Assembly (NCBI RefSeq): GCF_016820635.1
Contig: NZ_WSFU01000054.1
Coordinates: 1-58,895 of the forward strand
Length of the DNA: 58,895 nt
Direction: 5' to 3'
Origin: Anaeromonas gelatinilytica
GTDB lineage: Bacteria > Bacillota > Clostridia > Tissierellales > SIT17
Shown: positions 1 through 9,714 of the stretch, one piece after another
Layout: each line of letters opens with the position of its first letter
Position numbering within the stretch: position 1 is the first letter of the stretch
Notes under the pieces: generated by a model
The model's input: only the letters and a program-made list of their open reading frames with translations
The model's database searches: none
Told to the model about the DNA's origin: nothing
Program-made: the position numbers and the translations under genes

Positions 1-62
1 GACGGTGCATAATACGTGCACCTGAGCACCCTTCTAATACGGCAGGGGATTTCATCCCCTAC
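1..62. repeat. GC-rich double hairpin at the window edge, possibly the end of a repeat or insertion element
   Basis: Two perfect hairpins follow each other: GGTGCA/TGCACC (positions 4-9 and 17-22, 7-base loop) and AGGGGAT/ATCCCCT (44-50 and 54-60, 3-base loop). The GC content is far above the surrounding DNA. Compact subterminal hairpins of this kind are typical of IS200/IS605 right ends and of their guide-RNA region, but no transposase is visible and the sequence is cut by the window edge. A REP-type repeat is equally possible. Confidence 0.3.
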
Positions 63-167
63 AGCCCCTATTTTTTATTGTCTTCCAATATTTTCTGTAA
101 CTATTAACCCTTGTATTTATCAATACTCTAAAACTTTTATTAAATAAAGTTTCACAATAAAAAATAT

Positions 168-206
168 GTTAAAATGCCAAGATAAATATTTAATCTTGAC
201 ATTATT
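168..206 (-). terminator. Probable weak terminator after pyk
   Basis: On the minus strand a stem with CAAGAT/ATCTTG as its core and a loop of about nine bases follows the pyk stop codon. It is extended by a wobble pair and two more pairs, and is followed by a short T-rich stretch. The stem is AT-rich, so termination may be partial. The rest of 60-211 shows no gene. Confidence 0.45.
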
Positions 207-211
207 TATTA

Positions 212-1969
212 CTATAATACTCTAGCTTTCCCTCTATAAATAAATCCTCTTATACTATCAACTGTAATAAGTTCTCCATCTTTTAATTGTGTTGTAGCAT
301 TTTCCACACCAACAATCACAGGCTTTTCTATATTTAATCCAACTACAGCTGCATGAGAAGTGAGTCCTCCCTTTTCTGTAATTATTGCTGATGCTCTCTC
401 CATATAAGAAACAATATCTCTATCTGTATTTATTGCAACTAATATATCTCCATCATTAAATTTTACCTCTGCTTCTTCTTTATTAGCTACTATACATACA
501 TTACTTATAGCACTTCTATCTCCAATGCCTGTTCCTTTTAAAATAACTTCTCCTACTGTATGAACCTTTAATAAATTAGTAGATCCTGCTTTACCAACTG
601 GAACTCCTGCTGTGATAACTACTAAATCTCCATTATTGATATATTCATTCTCTAATGCCATAGATACTGAATCATCTATTATATCATCTGTAGATGAAGA
701 TTTTTTTGAAAGTAAAGGATTAACTCCCCAAACTAAGCCAAGCTTTCTTCTAACTTTTTCCGATGTAGTTACTGCTATAATAGGAGCCGCTGGTCTAAAT
801 TTAGATACTGCCCTTGCAGTATAACCTGAACTAGTAGCTGTTATTATTGCCTGTGCTTCTAAATCTTGAGCTGTAGTACAGGTAGCATGACTAATAGCAT
901 TTGTTACACTTATTTCTTGTAGCTTAACTCTTGATCTTAATAACCCATCATAATCTAAAGAATCTTCAGTTTTCATGGCTATAGTTGCCATAGCTTTTAC
1001 AGCTTCTACAGGATAATTCCCTGCTGCAGTTTCTCCAGATAACATTATTGCATCAGTACCATCTAATATTGCATTAGCAACATCTGCAACCTCGGCTCTT
1101 GTTGCTCTAGGGTTTCTTATCATTGAGTCTAACATTTGAGTAGCTGTTATGACTGGTTTTCCTGCTAAATTACATTTTTTAATAATCATTTTTTGAACTA
1201 ATGGAACATCTTCTGGTGGTATTTCTACACCTAAGTCCCCTCTAGCCACCATTATACCATCAGATACTTCTAATATCCTATCAATATTATCAACACCTTC
1301 TTGATTTTCAATCTTAGATATTATCTCAATATCATCAGCATTATTGTCTTCAAGAATCTCTCTAATTTCTAATACATCAGATGGTTTTCTTATGAAAGAT
1401 GCTGCTATAAAATCTATATTATTTTTTATACCAAATTCTATATCTTTTCTATCTTTTTCGGTTATAGCTGGTAAATTTACTTTCACTCCTGGAACATTTA
1501 CGCCTTTTTTATTTTTTACCTCTCCAGTGTTTTTTACATTACATTTTATATCTGTATCATTAACTACCTCTATAATTTCCAATTCAATTAATCCATCATC
1601 TATTAATATAGTATCTCCTGAAGATACATCTCTTGGAAGATCCTTATAAGTTATTGGACATGTATTTTTATCTCCTAATATATCCTTAGTAGTTACTATA
1701 CAAGTTTCACCCTCTTGTAATAATACTCTACCATCTTTGAAATTTCTGGTTCTTATCTCTGGTCCTTTTGTATCTAACATAATAGCTACTGGTACATTCA
1801 AATTTTTTCTAATTTTTTTGACTAAATCCATCCTTTGCTTATGTTCTTCATAATTTCCATGAGAAAAATTTTGCCTTGCTACATTTAATCCGTTTTTTAT
1901 TAATTCTGTCAAAATTTCTTCTGTTTCTGATGCAGGTCCTAATGTACATACAATCTTAGTTCTTTTCAT
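212..1969 (-). CDS. pyk: Pyruvate kinase with C-terminal PEP-utiliser domain
   Basis: Converts phosphoenolpyruvate and ADP to pyruvate and ATP, the last step of glycolysis, in the cytosol. The 585-residue product opens with KRTKIVCTLGPAS and contains the barrel motifs KIENQEGVDN, MVARGDLGVEIP and ITATQMLDSM (active site region, about residues 265-285). About 100 extra C-terminal residues contain GGLTSHAAVVG, the phosphohistidine-type PEP-utiliser domain found in Bacillus and clostridial enzymes (about 585 aa) but absent from the 470-residue E. coli form. It follows pfkA by 16 bases, so the two control points of glycolysis are co-transcribed. A GAGTGAGGG ribosome site supports the ATG start. 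Confidence 0.97.
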   Translation of the reverse strand: MKRTKIVCTLGPASETEEILTELIKNGLNVARQNFSHGNYEEHKQRMDLVKKIRKNLNVPVAIMLDTKGPEIRTRNFKDGRVLLQEGETCIVTTKDILGDKNTCPITYKDLPRDVSSGDTILIDDGLIELEIIEVVNDTDIKCNVKNTGEVKNKKGVNVPGVKVNLPAITEKDRKDIEFGIKNNIDFIAASFIRKPSDVLEIREILEDNNADDIEIISKIENQEGVDNIDRILEVSDGIMVARGDLGVEIPPEDVPLVQKMIIKKCNLAGKPVITATQMLDSMIRNPRATRAEVADVANAILDGTDAIMLSGETAAGNYPVEAVKAMATIAMKTEDSLDYDGLLRSRVKLQEISVTNAISHATCTTAQDLEAQAIITATSSGYTARAVSKFRPAAPIIAVTTSEKVRRKLGLVWGVNPLLSKKSSSTDDIIDDSVSMALENEYINNGDLVVITAGVPVGKAGSTNLLKVHTVGEVILKGTGIGDRSAISNVCIVANKEEAEVKFNDGDILVAINTDRDIVSYMERASAIITEKGGLTSHAAVVGLNIEKPVIVGVENATTQLKDGELITVDSIRGFIYRGKARVL

Positions 1970-1985
1970 AAATCCCTCACTCCTA

Positions 1986-2945
1986 TTATATAGATAATAT
2001 TTTTGTTAATTCATACATATCTTTATCTAATTTGCTTTCAACATTTAACGCTTCATCTATGTCCATATTAATTATTCTATTATCTTTTATACCCACTGCT
2101 TTACCCGATTCACCACTCAATAATAATTTCACAGCTTCTGAACCCATCTTACTAGCTAATATCCTGTCAAATGCAGTAGGACTTCCACCTCTCTGTATAT
2201 GACCTAAAATTGTAACTCTCGTTTCAATTCCTGTTTTACTTTCAATTTCTTTACTCAATTCATCAGCTTTTCCTATACCTTCTGCAAGCATAATTATACT
2301 ATGAAGTTTACCCCTGTTTCTTCCCTTTATTATCTTCTGACAAACTTCATCTACATCATTACCTACTTCTGGAATTATAACGCTTTCAGCTCCACCTGCT
2401 AATCCAGAATAAAGAGCAATATCTCCAGAGCTTCTCCCCATAACTTCTACTATATTAGCTCTTCCATGAGATGTAGAAGTATCTCTTATTTTACTTATCG
2501 CATCTAATACTGTATTAATAGCAGTATCAAAACCAATAGTATAATCAGTATATCCTAAGTCATTATCAATAGTTCCTGGTATGCCTATTGTTGGCACTCC
2601 CAGTTTACTAAGCTCTTTAGCACCCCTAAAAGAACCATCTCCTCCTATTACTATAAGACCATCTACATCAAATACTTTTAATATATTTAAGGCTTTTTTT
2701 CTTCCTTTTTCTGTTTTAAATTCTTCAGATCTTGCAGTTCTAAGTTTAGTACCTCCTCTATGTATAATATCAGCCACACTAGATAATCCCATTTCTTCTA
2801 AATTACCATTAATTAGTCCATCATACCCTTTTTTAACTCCCACAACTTTAATCCCATTATATATTGCTGTTCTTACGACAGATCTTATAGATGCATTCAT
2901 ACCAGGTGCATCGCCTCCACTAGTTAATACTCCAATAGTCTTCAT
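1986..2945 (-). CDS. pfkA: ATP-dependent 6-phosphofructokinase
   Basis: Phosphorylates fructose 6-phosphate to fructose 1,6-bisphosphate. At 319 residues it has the standard bacterial PfkA length. Visible motifs are [11 protein letters not shown] (ATP site), GGDGSFRGA (the glycine typical of ATP rather than PPi enzymes), GTIDNDL (catalytic TIDND) and [10 protein letters not shown]. The reading frame extends upstream to a GTG, but that GTG lies inside the ribosome site GAGGAGG, so the ATG at 2945 is chosen; it gives the canonical N-terminus [11 protein letters not shown]. It lies between a small conserved gene and pyk in the dnaE-pfkA-pyk order common in Firmicutes. Confidence 0.97.
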   Translation of the reverse strand: MKTIGVLTSGGDAPGMNASIRSVVRTAIYNGIKVVGVKKGYDGLINGNLEEMGLSSVADIIHRGGTKLRTARSEEFKTEKGRKKALNILKVFDVDGLIVIGGDGSFRGAKELSKLGVPTIGIPGTIDNDLGYTDYTIGFDTAINTVLDAISKIRDTSTSHGRANIVEVMGRSSGDIALYSGLAGGAESVIIPEVGNDVDEVCQKIIKGRNRGKLHSIIMLAEGIGKADELSKEIESKTGIETRVTILGHIQRGGSPTAFDRILASKMGSEAVKLLLSGESGKAVGIKDNRIINMDIDEALNVESKLDKDMYELTKILSI

Positions 2946-3017
2946 ACTATGCCTCCTCACATTTTATCCATGATAGTCAAAAATAGTCCCACACAATTTA
3001 AAAATTATATTTTTTTA

Positions 3018-3209
3018 TTAATACCTTAAATCTATTATAGCACTATGGACTTCATTTGCCTCGAATTCCGGTGCCATTATTTTATATATTATTGTATCCC
3101 CTTCTTTAGAAAAAGGTTTTATTTTTATCAAAAATCCTTCTTTTATTAATTTATCTTTTAATTCTTTTGCTAATTCTTCACCTTCAACTATATGAACCGC
3201 TGTCCACAT
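3018..3209 (-). CDS. Small conserved protein between dnaE and pfkA (DUF2007-like)
   Basis: A 63-residue acidic and basic soluble protein with no cysteines, membrane segment or signal peptide. The N-terminal half (VHIVEGEELAKELKDKLIKEG) resembles the alpha/beta pattern of DUF2007-type putative signalling proteins, in which a residue stretch after a beta strand packs against a helix. A gene of this size is commonly found between dnaE and pfkA in clostridia and has sometimes carried an unsupported glutamate decarboxylase label; nothing here supports that enzyme. A GGAGG site seven bases before the ATG makes translation likely. The function is unknown. Confidence 0.7.
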   Translation of the reverse strand: MWTAVHIVEGEELAKELKDKLIKEGFLIKIKPFSKEGDTIIYKIMAPEFEANEVHSAIIDLRY

Positions 3210-3290
3210 TACAATACCTCCAAAATTTCTTTATAAATACAATATTACAGAGTAATTATACCATAATTTTAAATCGTATAAAATTATATC

Positions 3291-6200
3291 CTAACAAAGT
3301 TTAACACATTCTTCTCCTAAAAGAGTGTTTAACTCTTGAAAAGCAACCTCATTATTAATATCTATCCAAAAATCTCTTTCAGCCATCACTGTTTTTTTAT
3401 TCTTTTCAATATATATATATACAGGAGTTTTTCCTTTGTATTTTTTTAATATATGCTTTATATCTTCCATTTTATTGCTTTCTTGATTTTTTGCTATTTT
3501 TAAATATAACTTATTTTTTTCTCTTTTAATAAGGGGTTTAATAGCTGAACAAATAATCTTTGGCTCATCTTCTTCATTAATTGATAATTTACCCTCTATT
3601 ATGACTATATTATCTTCTTCTATATATTTAGAATATAAATCATATACTTTAGGGAATATAATTAATTCTACTGTTCCAAATAAATCTTCTAATGTTGCAA
3701 AAGCCATCATATTATTATTTTTTGTTATTTTATTCTTCTTTGATAAAATAATTCCACCGATTTTAATTTTACTACCATCCTTATGAACTAAATCCTTATT
3801 TCCAGCATTTGTGCTATCATTTAGTTCAATTATTTCACTAGTATTTAATGTAGATACTATATTTAATTCATTTTCAAAACTAGAAAGAGGATGACCACTT
3901 ATATATATTCCCAACATTTCCTTTTCCATTGATAATATAGTTCTTTCAGGAAATTCCCTTATATCAGGCAAAATATCTTCTTTTATATTATTCCCCTCTT
4001 GTGATGTCATATCATCAAACATATTATATTGTCCCTTTAAATTTCTTTTTTTATCCTGTTGAACTCCTTCTAACACTCTCTCATATATTGCTAATAATTG
4101 AGCTCTATTTCCTTTTATAGAATCAAATGCACCTGCTTTTATAAGACTTTCTATAGCTCTCTTATTTAATGATTGACTTTCGACTCTACTACAAAAATCT
4201 GTAAGACTTAAAAATTTTCCTCCACTATTTCTTTCACTTACTATTGAATCAATAAGAGATGTTCCTACATTTTTAATAGCAGCTAGTCCATATCTAATTT
4301 TTCCATTAGATACTGTAAACTTATCATAGCTTTCATTAATATCTGGAGCTAATATATCTATTTCTAGACTTTTACTCTCATGGATATATAAAGATACACT
4401 ATTAGTATTTCCCATTACACTAGTCAATAGTGCTGCCATAAATTCTACAGGATAATAATATTTAAGCCAAGCTGTTTCATAGGCTAATACAGCATAAGCT
4501 GCAGAATGAGACCTATTAAAAGCATATTTAGCAAAGTCTATCATTTCATCATATATTTTATTAGCATATTCTTCGTCTATTCCATTTCTTACTGCTCCTT
4601 GAATTTCAATGTTTCCTTCTTCATCTTCTTTTCCATATATGAAATGTCTTCTTTCTCTTTCCATAACATCCATTTTCTTTTTTCCCATGGCTCTTCTTAC
4701 TAAATCAGATCTCCCCATAGAATAGCCACCTATATCTCTAACTATCTGCATTACTTGTTCTTGATATACCATACACCCATAAGTTACCTTAAGTATTGGT
4801 TCTAAAGCCTCATGAGTATAATCAATTTTTTCCGGATGATTTTTATTTTCTATATATCTTGGTATTTGCCTCATAGGACCAGGTCTAAAAAGAGAATTTG
4901 CCGCTACTATATTTTCAAATTCGGTAGGTTTAAGTTCTTTTAAGAATTGTCTCATACCAGCACTTTCAAATTGAAAGACTCCTAAGGTTTCTCCTTTGCT
5001 AAACATTTGATATATATTTGAATCATCATAATCTGAATTAGAAAAATCTATTTTCACATTATGATTCTGTTCTATTAAATTCTTTGTATCCCTTATGACG
5101 GTAAGATTTCTTAGTCCTAAAAAATCCATTTTTAATAATCCTAATTCTTCTAGCTCTGTCATTGTATATTGAGTAATTATAGAATCATTATTTCTCCCTA
5201 AAGGAACATATTCCGTAACTGGCAATTTAGAAATAACTACACCTGCTGCATGAGTAGATGTATGTCTAGGCATACCTTCTATATCTTTTGCTGTATCAAT
5301 AATATTTTTTGTATTGCTATCATTTTCATAAGATTCCTTTAATTTTTTATTCATATCTAATGCTTTGTTTATTGTTATTCCTAACTCCATGGGAATTTGC
5401 TTCGCTATATAATCTACTTCTCCATAAGAAATATCTAATGCTCTCCCCACATCTCTTATGACTCCTCTAGCCGCCATTGTACCAAATGTAACTATCTGAG
5501 CTACTCTATCATCACCGTATTTTCTTATAACGTAATCTATGACTTCTTCTCTTCTTTCATAGCAAAAATCTATATCAATATCAGGCATAGTAACTCTTTC
5601 AGGATTCAAAAAACGCTCAAATATGAGATTATATTTAATAGGGTCTATATCTATTATTCCTAAGGTATATGAAACTAAACTCCCAGCAGCAGATCCCCTT
5701 CCTGGACCTACCATAATACCATTATCTTTAGCATATTTAATAAAATCCCATACAATTAAAAAATAATCTACATATCCCATGTCCTTTATAACTTTTATTT
5801 CATATTCAAGTCTATCTTTTATTTCCTGAGTAATATTATCATATCTTTCTTCTAATCCTTTATAACATAATTCATCAAAATAACTCTCATTGGTATAACC
5901 TTCTGGTAAATCAAATTCTGGTAAATGAAGAGTATCAAAATCTAATTTAACATTACATCTATTTGCAATTTTATTAGTATTCTCTAATGCATCTAATTGC
6001 TCAGGAAATAACTGAGCCATTTCTTCATAAGACTTTAAATAAAATTCAGATGAAGGAAATTGCATTCTATTATCTTCATTAATTGTTTTACCCGTTTGTA
6101 TACACAATAGTACATCATGAAACTTTGCATCTTCTTTATTAATATAGTGAACGTCATTTGTTGCAACTAAATCTATATCTAATTCTTTGCTTAATTTAAT

Positions 6201-6770
6201 CAACTCTTTATTTACTAACTTCTGCTCTTTTATCCCATGATCTTGTATTTCTAAAAAATAATTCTTTTTACCAAAAGCATGTTTATATTTTTTAGCAATA
6301 TTCAATCCTTTATCATAATCATTATTAAGGAGAGCCTGTTGAACTTCTCCTCCTATGCAACCACTTAATACTATTATTCCTTCTTTATATTTTTCTAAAA
6401 CAGAGAAGTCTACTCTAGGTTTATAATAAAATCCATTAACAAATCCTTCTGATACTATTTTAATCAGATTTTTATACCCTGTATTATTTTCTGCTAATAA
6501 AACTAGATGGTATTGCTTTTTATCTTTATTAGGATCTTTTCTTGTATATTCTTCCATCGATATATATACTTCACAGCCTATTATAGGTTTTATACCTTTT
6601 TTGATAGCAGATTTATAAAAATTTACAACCCCATACATCACTCCATGATCTGTAATAGCAACACTATCCATACCTTTATCTTTTACTCTATCCATGAGCT
6701 TATCCACTCTAGATGCACCATCTAAAAGGCTATATTCTGTATGAAGATGTAAATGAGTGAATTTTGACAT
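3291..6770 (-). CDS. dnaE: DNA polymerase III alpha subunit, DnaE type
   Basis: Replicative or lagging-strand polymerase of the C family. The 1159-residue product starts with the PHP domain (FTHLHLHTEYSLLDG). The palm motif PDIDIDFCYERR (about residue 395) carries the catalytic aspartates, preceded by GRGSAAGS. A helix-hairpin-helix region (about 800-850) and a C-terminal OB-fold (about 970-1060, IKIGGIILSKK) follow. There is no 3'-5' exonuclease insertion in the PHP domain, which separates it from PolC. The start follows AAGGAG. It sits in the whiA-HPr-dnaE-pfkA-pyk run and its 3' end is 81 bases from the next small gene. Confidence 0.97.
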   Translation of the reverse strand: MSKFTHLHLHTEYSLLDGASRVDKLMDRVKDKGMDSVAITDHGVMYGVVNFYKSAIKKGIKPIIGCEVYISMEEYTRKDPNKDKKQYHLVLLAENNTGYKNLIKIVSEGFVNGFYYKPRVDFSVLEKYKEGIIVLSGCIGGEVQQALLNNDYDKGLNIAKKYKHAFGKKNYFLEIQDHGIKEQKLVNKELIKLSKELDIDLVATNDVHYINKEDAKFHDVLLCIQTGKTINEDNRMQFPSSEFYLKSYEEMAQLFPEQLDALENTNKIANRCNVKLDFDTLHLPEFDLPEGYTNESYFDELCYKGLEERYDNITQEIKDRLEYEIKVIKDMGYVDYFLIVWDFIKYAKDNGIMVGPGRGSAAGSLVSYTLGIIDIDPIKYNLIFERFLNPERVTMPDIDIDFCYERREEVIDYVIRKYGDDRVAQIVTFGTMAARGVIRDVGRALDISYGEVDYIAKQIPMELGITINKALDMNKKLKESYENDSNTKNIIDTAKDIEGMPRHTSTHAAGVVISKLPVTEYVPLGRNNDSIITQYTMTELEELGLLKMDFLGLRNLTVIRDTKNLIEQNHNVKIDFSNSDYDDSNIYQMFSKGETLGVFQFESAGMRQFLKELKPTEFENIVAANSLFRPGPMRQIPRYIENKNHPEKIDYTHEALEPILKVTYGCMVYQEQVMQIVRDIGGYSMGRSDLVRRAMGKKKMDVMERERRHFIYGKEDEEGNIEIQGAVRNGIDEEYANKIYDEMIDFAKYAFNRSHSAAYAVLAYETAWLKYYYPVEFMAALLTSVMGNTNSVSLYIHESKSLEIDILAPDINESYDKFTVSNGKIRYGLAAIKNVGTSLIDSIVSERNSGGKFLSLTDFCSRVESQSLNKRAIESLIKAGAFDSIKGNRAQLLAIYERVLEGVQQDKKRNLKGQYNMFDDMTSQEGNNIKEDILPDIREFPERTILSMEKEMLGIYISGHPLSSFENELNIVSTLNTSEIIELNDSTNAGNKDLVHKDGSKIKIGGIILSKKNKITKNNNMMAFATLEDLFGTVELIIFPKVYDLYSKYIEEDNIVIIEGKLSINEEDEPKIICSAIKPLIKREKNKLYLKIAKNQESNKMEDIKHILKKYKGKTPVYIYIEKNKKTVMAERDFWIDINNEVAFQELNTLLGEECVKLC

Positions 6771-6829
6771 TATAATCTACTCCTTAATTAAAATTCATCT
6801 ATACATATAAAATTAGAACAATAATTTAT

Positions 6830-7102
6830 TTAGATATATTCTTCTTCTAACTTATTTATCAATAAATTTTCTAAATCATCTACAGCCTTTTTTTCATCCT
6901 CTCCAGAAGCAGCTATTATTATTGTATCTCCTTGACATACACCTAAAGCCATAACTCCCATTATACTCTTTCCGTTTATTTTTTTGCCGTCTTTTTCTAT
7001 TGATATTTTACTTAAAAATTTACTTGCTGTTTGAACAAATAATGCCGCTGGTCTTGCATGAAGACCAATCTTATTATTTACAATAACTTCTTTTGACACC
7101 AT
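6830..7102 (-). CDS. ptsH: HPr family phosphocarrier protein
   Basis: A 90-residue HPr protein that can receive phosphate at His15 (in GLHARPAA) from PEP-protein phosphotransferase and at Ser46 (in NGKSIMGVMAL) from HPr kinase. Both phosphorylation residues are intact, so unlike Bacillus Crh, which lacks His15, it could act both in sugar transport and as CcpA co-regulator. Its kinase gene hprK is in the same window at 22082-23002. The ATG overlaps the whiA stop codon by one base (TAATG), which implies translational coupling. In this genomic position (after whiA) the paralogue is often Crh, so the name ptsH is by residue content, not by position. Confidence 0.9.
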   Translation of the reverse strand: MVSKEVIVNNKIGLHARPAALFVQTASKFLSKISIEKDGKKINGKSIMGVMALGVCQGDTIIIAASGEDEKKAVDDLENLLINKLEEEYI

Positions 7103-8064
7103 TATAAATCCCCTCTTTCTTTCTTTAGTTCTTCTGCTATTTCTTCTATTTTTCTCAATCTATGATTAACTCCTGATTTTCCGATCGGAGGCATTAACAT
7201 ATTTCCTAATTCTTTCAAACTTGCTTCTCTATGTGTTAATCTTGCTCTTGCCACTTCTTGAAGATTTTCTGGTAATTCATCAATACCTATGGTACTTTTA
7301 ATATATTCTATATTTTCTACTTGTCTTAAAGCAGCATTGATAGTTTTACTTAGGTTTGCAGTTTCACAGTTCACTATTCTATTAATGTTATTTCTTATAT
7401 CCTTTAAAACCCTAATATTTTCTAATTCTAATAGTGAATTATGAGCTCCTATTATATTTAATAAATCTACAATTTGTTCTCCTTCTTTGATATACACTAC
7501 ATAATTATCTTTTCTTAATACAATCTTTGAATTTAAGTTAAATGAATTTATAATTTTAGATAAATCTTTACCATGTTCTTTATTATGAGTCACAAACTCT
7601 AAATGATAAGTTTTTTCTGGATCACTTAATGATCCTCCTCCAAGAAAGGCTCCTCTTATATATGCTCTCTTACAACACCTTTTTTTAATTATATGCTTGG
7701 GCACCTTATAATTAATATTTAAAATATTATTATCATGTAATTTAAAAAGACCTGTATCTTTTATAATTGCATCTACACTATCTGGATCATGTATAATCAT
7801 AAGATAACTATTATTCTTTTTTAATTGTTTATTTTTCCTAACCATAACCTCTGTTTGAGTATTATGAAGAGTCTTTATTAATGTAAATATCCTTCTAGCT
7901 ATTGCAGCATTTTCAGTAGAAAACTTCAAATTAATTTTTCTACTACCAGTAAGTTGGATACTTCCACTCATTCTTACTAAAGCTGCTAATTCTGCCTTTG
8001 GACAACAAGAATCATTTATTTCTAGTCTTGATAATTTATTTTTAGTTTTAGATGAAAATGACAT
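7102..8064 (-). CDS. whiA: Cell division/sporulation regulator WhiA
   Basis: A 320-residue DNA-binding protein of the WhiA family, with an N-terminal LAGLIDADG-endonuclease-like fold (LAALVRMSGS and the GAFLGGGSLSDPEK segment near residue 130) and a C-terminal helix-turn-helix (LTHREASLKELGNMLMPPIG). It is linked to sporulation in actinomycetes, and to cell division and chromosome segregation in Bacillus. It is normally the fourth gene of murB-rapZ-yvcK-whiA. Here it sits 5.5 kb away from yvcK and is paired with a Nudix gene instead (11-base gap). Confidence 0.96.
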   Translation of the reverse strand: MSFSSKTKNKLSRLEINDSCCPKAELAALVRMSGSIQLTGSRKINLKFSTENAAIARRIFTLIKTLHNTQTEVMVRKNKQLKKNNSYLMIIHDPDSVDAIIKDTGLFKLHDNNILNINYKVPKHIIKKRCCKRAYIRGAFLGGGSLSDPEKTYHLEFVTHNKEHGKDLSKIINSFNLNSKIVLRKDNYVVYIKEGEQIVDLLNIIGAHNSLLELENIRVLKDIRNNINRIVNCETANLSKTINAALRQVENIEYIKSTIGIDELPENLQEVARARLTHREASLKELGNMLMPPIGKSGVNHRLRKIEEIAEELKKERGDL

Positions 8065-8075
8065 TTTATCTACCC

Positions 8076-8492
8076 CTAATCAAAATTAATCTTATTTATA
8101 GCTCTTTTTATTATTTTTCTTTCGTCTTCATATTTAGCAATTGATATTGCTCTATCAATGTGAACAAATCTAGCTTCTATAAATCCTTCTTTCTTTTGTG
8201 GAGAACAATTCATTCTACTAGTTTTCATTAGATACCAATGAACTGTTTTATTAATTAATTTATTTCTAGGATTTCTATTATTTCTAAAATAATAATTTAT
8301 GCTTCCTAAATATTGAATAATTTCTCCTTTAACATTTCCTTCTTCGCATACTTCTCTAATAGCGGCTTCCATTAGAGTTTCATTATCTTCAACTCTTCCT
8401 TTGGGAAGAACCCAATCTCCGTTATATTTCTTTAATAACAATATAGTATTACAAAATACTACAACGCCTCCTGAGCTTATCTCTTTCCTCAT
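8076..8492 (-). CDS. Nudix hydrolase
   Basis: A 138-residue Nudix-fold enzyme. The box is readable as G-R-V-E-D-N-E, seven residues, then REVCEEGNV (about residues 36-58); the acidic metal-binding residues are present, while the last glycine of the consensus (REUxEExGU) is asparagine. Members hydrolyse nucleoside diphosphates linked to another group, often (di)nucleoside polyphosphates or damaged nucleotides; the substrate cannot be read from the sequence. WVLPKGRVE resembles Ap4A/diadenosine-type members. It appears to be the first gene of the Nudix-whiA-HPr-dnaE-pfkA-pyk run. AGGAGA precedes the ATG. Confidence 0.88.
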   Translation of the reverse strand: MRKEISSGGVVVFCNTILLLKKYNGDWVLPKGRVEDNETLMEAAIREVCEEGNVKGEIIQYLGSINYYFRNNRNPRNKLINKTVHWYLMKTSRMNCSPQKKEGFIEARFVHIDRAISIAKYEDERKIIKRAINKINFD

Positions 8493-8585
8493 GTAATCAC
8501 TCTCCTGTATCTATATAATCAAGAGAAGTATTCTTTTTTAACAGTCTATATTATATTATACCATAAATTTTAAAAGTGAAAAAAG

Positions 8586-8613
8586 TTGAATTAAGTACTC
8601 ATTATATTATAAA
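8586..8613 (+). promoter_or_regulatory. Likely sigma-A promoter of the M42 peptidase gene
   Basis: TTGAAT and TATAAA are separated by 16 bases and lie about 45 bases before the start codon of the plus-strand peptidase gene. In this AT-rich DNA similar matches arise by chance, so support is moderate. Confidence 0.5.
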
Positions 8614-8655
8614 ATTATTATATAGTCAAAAAATTCAAAAAGCGAGGTGTTAGTT

Positions 8656-9693
8656 ATGGTTATTGATAAAAATTATGTGAAATATGTTTTGGATAATATT
8701 CTAAAGATCCCTAGTCCTACTGGTTATACAGAAGAAGTCATGAAATTTATGTTAAATGAATTTACTGTTCTTAATATAAATACATATTTCACTCATAAGG
8801 GAGCATTGATAGCTACTATCCCAGGAAAAGATAATAATAATCACAGAACTCTATCTGCTCATGTAGATACTTTAGGAGGAATGGTAAAAGAAATAAAATC
8901 TAATGGTAGATTAAAGTTAACTCAAATTGGAGGATATGATTGGCATTCCATAGAAGGAGAGCATTGTACAATCATCTCTTCTAGCGAAATTAAATATAAC
9001 GGCACTATAGTTCTAGATAAAGCTTCTGTACATGTTCATGGAAGTAAAGCAGACAAATCAAATAGAGATGAAAACTCTTTAGAAGTTAGAGTCGATGAAA
9101 AAGTGAATTCTAAAAAAGATATTGAAAAACTAGGTATAAATATTGGTGACTTTATTAGTTTTGATCCTAGAACCATTATTACAGAAAATGAATTTATAAA
9201 ATCAAGACATTTAGATGATAAGGCAGGAGTTACTATTTTATTAGGTATAGCTAAATATTTAAAAAATGAAAATATAACTCCTAAGTATACTACTCATTTC
9301 TTTATAAGTAATTATGAAGAAGTAGGTCATGGGGCTAGTGCTTCTATCCCAGAAAAAACTTTTGAATTTGTTGCTATAGATATGGCGGCAGTTGGAGAAG
9401 GTCAAACTTCTGATGAATACAAAGTTACTATATGTGCTAAAGATTCTAGTGGACCTTATGATTATAATTTAAGAAAAAATTTAGTTCAATTAGCAAAAGA
9501 AAATGAATTAAACTATGCTGTAGATATTTATCCGCATTATGGTTCAGATGCCAGTGCAGCTTTAAGTGCTGGATGGGAATTTAAACATGGATTAATCGGT
9601 CCAGGAGTAGATAGTTCCCATGGTCACGAAAGATGTCATATGGACTCTATCGAGAACACAATTAAATTAGGAATTGCATATTTAGTAAAATAA
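8656..9693 (+). CDS. M42 family metallopeptidase (deblocking aminopeptidase or endoglucanase-like)
   Basis: A cytosolic di-zinc aminopeptidase of the M42/glutamyl aminopeptidase-cellulase family, 345 residues. Metal ligands are visible in LSAHVDTLGG (His, Asp), SRHLDDKAG (Asp), NYEEVGHGAS (catalytic Glu-Glu) and SSHGHERCH (His). The frame extends to a GTG at 8647, but that codon is part of the GCGAGGTG ribosome site; the ATG at 8656 has the correct six-base spacing. It is the only plus-strand gene between the Nudix and tnaA genes and is convergent with tnaA. It would supply free amino acids from peptides in an amino-acid-fermenting organism (inference). Confidence 0.93.
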   Translation: MVIDKNYVKYVLDNILKIPSPTGYTEEVMKFMLNEFTVLNINTYFTHKGALIATIPGKDNNNHRTLSAHVDTLGGMVKEIKSNGRLKLTQIGGYDWHSIEGEHCTIISSSEIKYNGTIVLDKASVHVHGSKADKSNRDENSLEVRVDEKVNSKKDIEKLGINIGDFISFDPRTIITENEFIKSRHLDDKAGVTILLGIAKYLKNENITPKYTTHFFISNYEEVGHGASASIPEKTFEFVAIDMAAVGEGQTSDEYKVTICAKDSSGPYDYNLRKNLVQLAKENELNYAVDIYPHYGSDASAALSAGWEFKHGLIGPGVDSSHGHERCHMDSIENTIKLGIAYLVK

Positions 9694-9712
9694 GGATGGC
9701 TAAGCCATCCTT
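9692..9712. terminator. Bidirectional hairpin between the convergent M42 and tnaA genes
   Basis: A perfect 9-bp stem (AAGGATGGC/GCCATCCTT) with a 3-base loop starts in the stop codon of the M42 gene and ends 2 bases from the tnaA stop codon. T-rich sequence follows on both strands, although without a long uninterrupted run. Confidence 0.8.
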
Positions 9713-9714
9713 AT

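Noticed and set aside
2581-2973. Plus-strand open frame opposite pfkA
   Set aside because: Antisense of a strongly conserved gene, no ribosome site, no recognisable protein features.
6830-7102. Naming the HPr gene crh because of its position after whiA
   Set aside because: Crh lacks the phosphorylatable His15; this protein has it in GLHARP.
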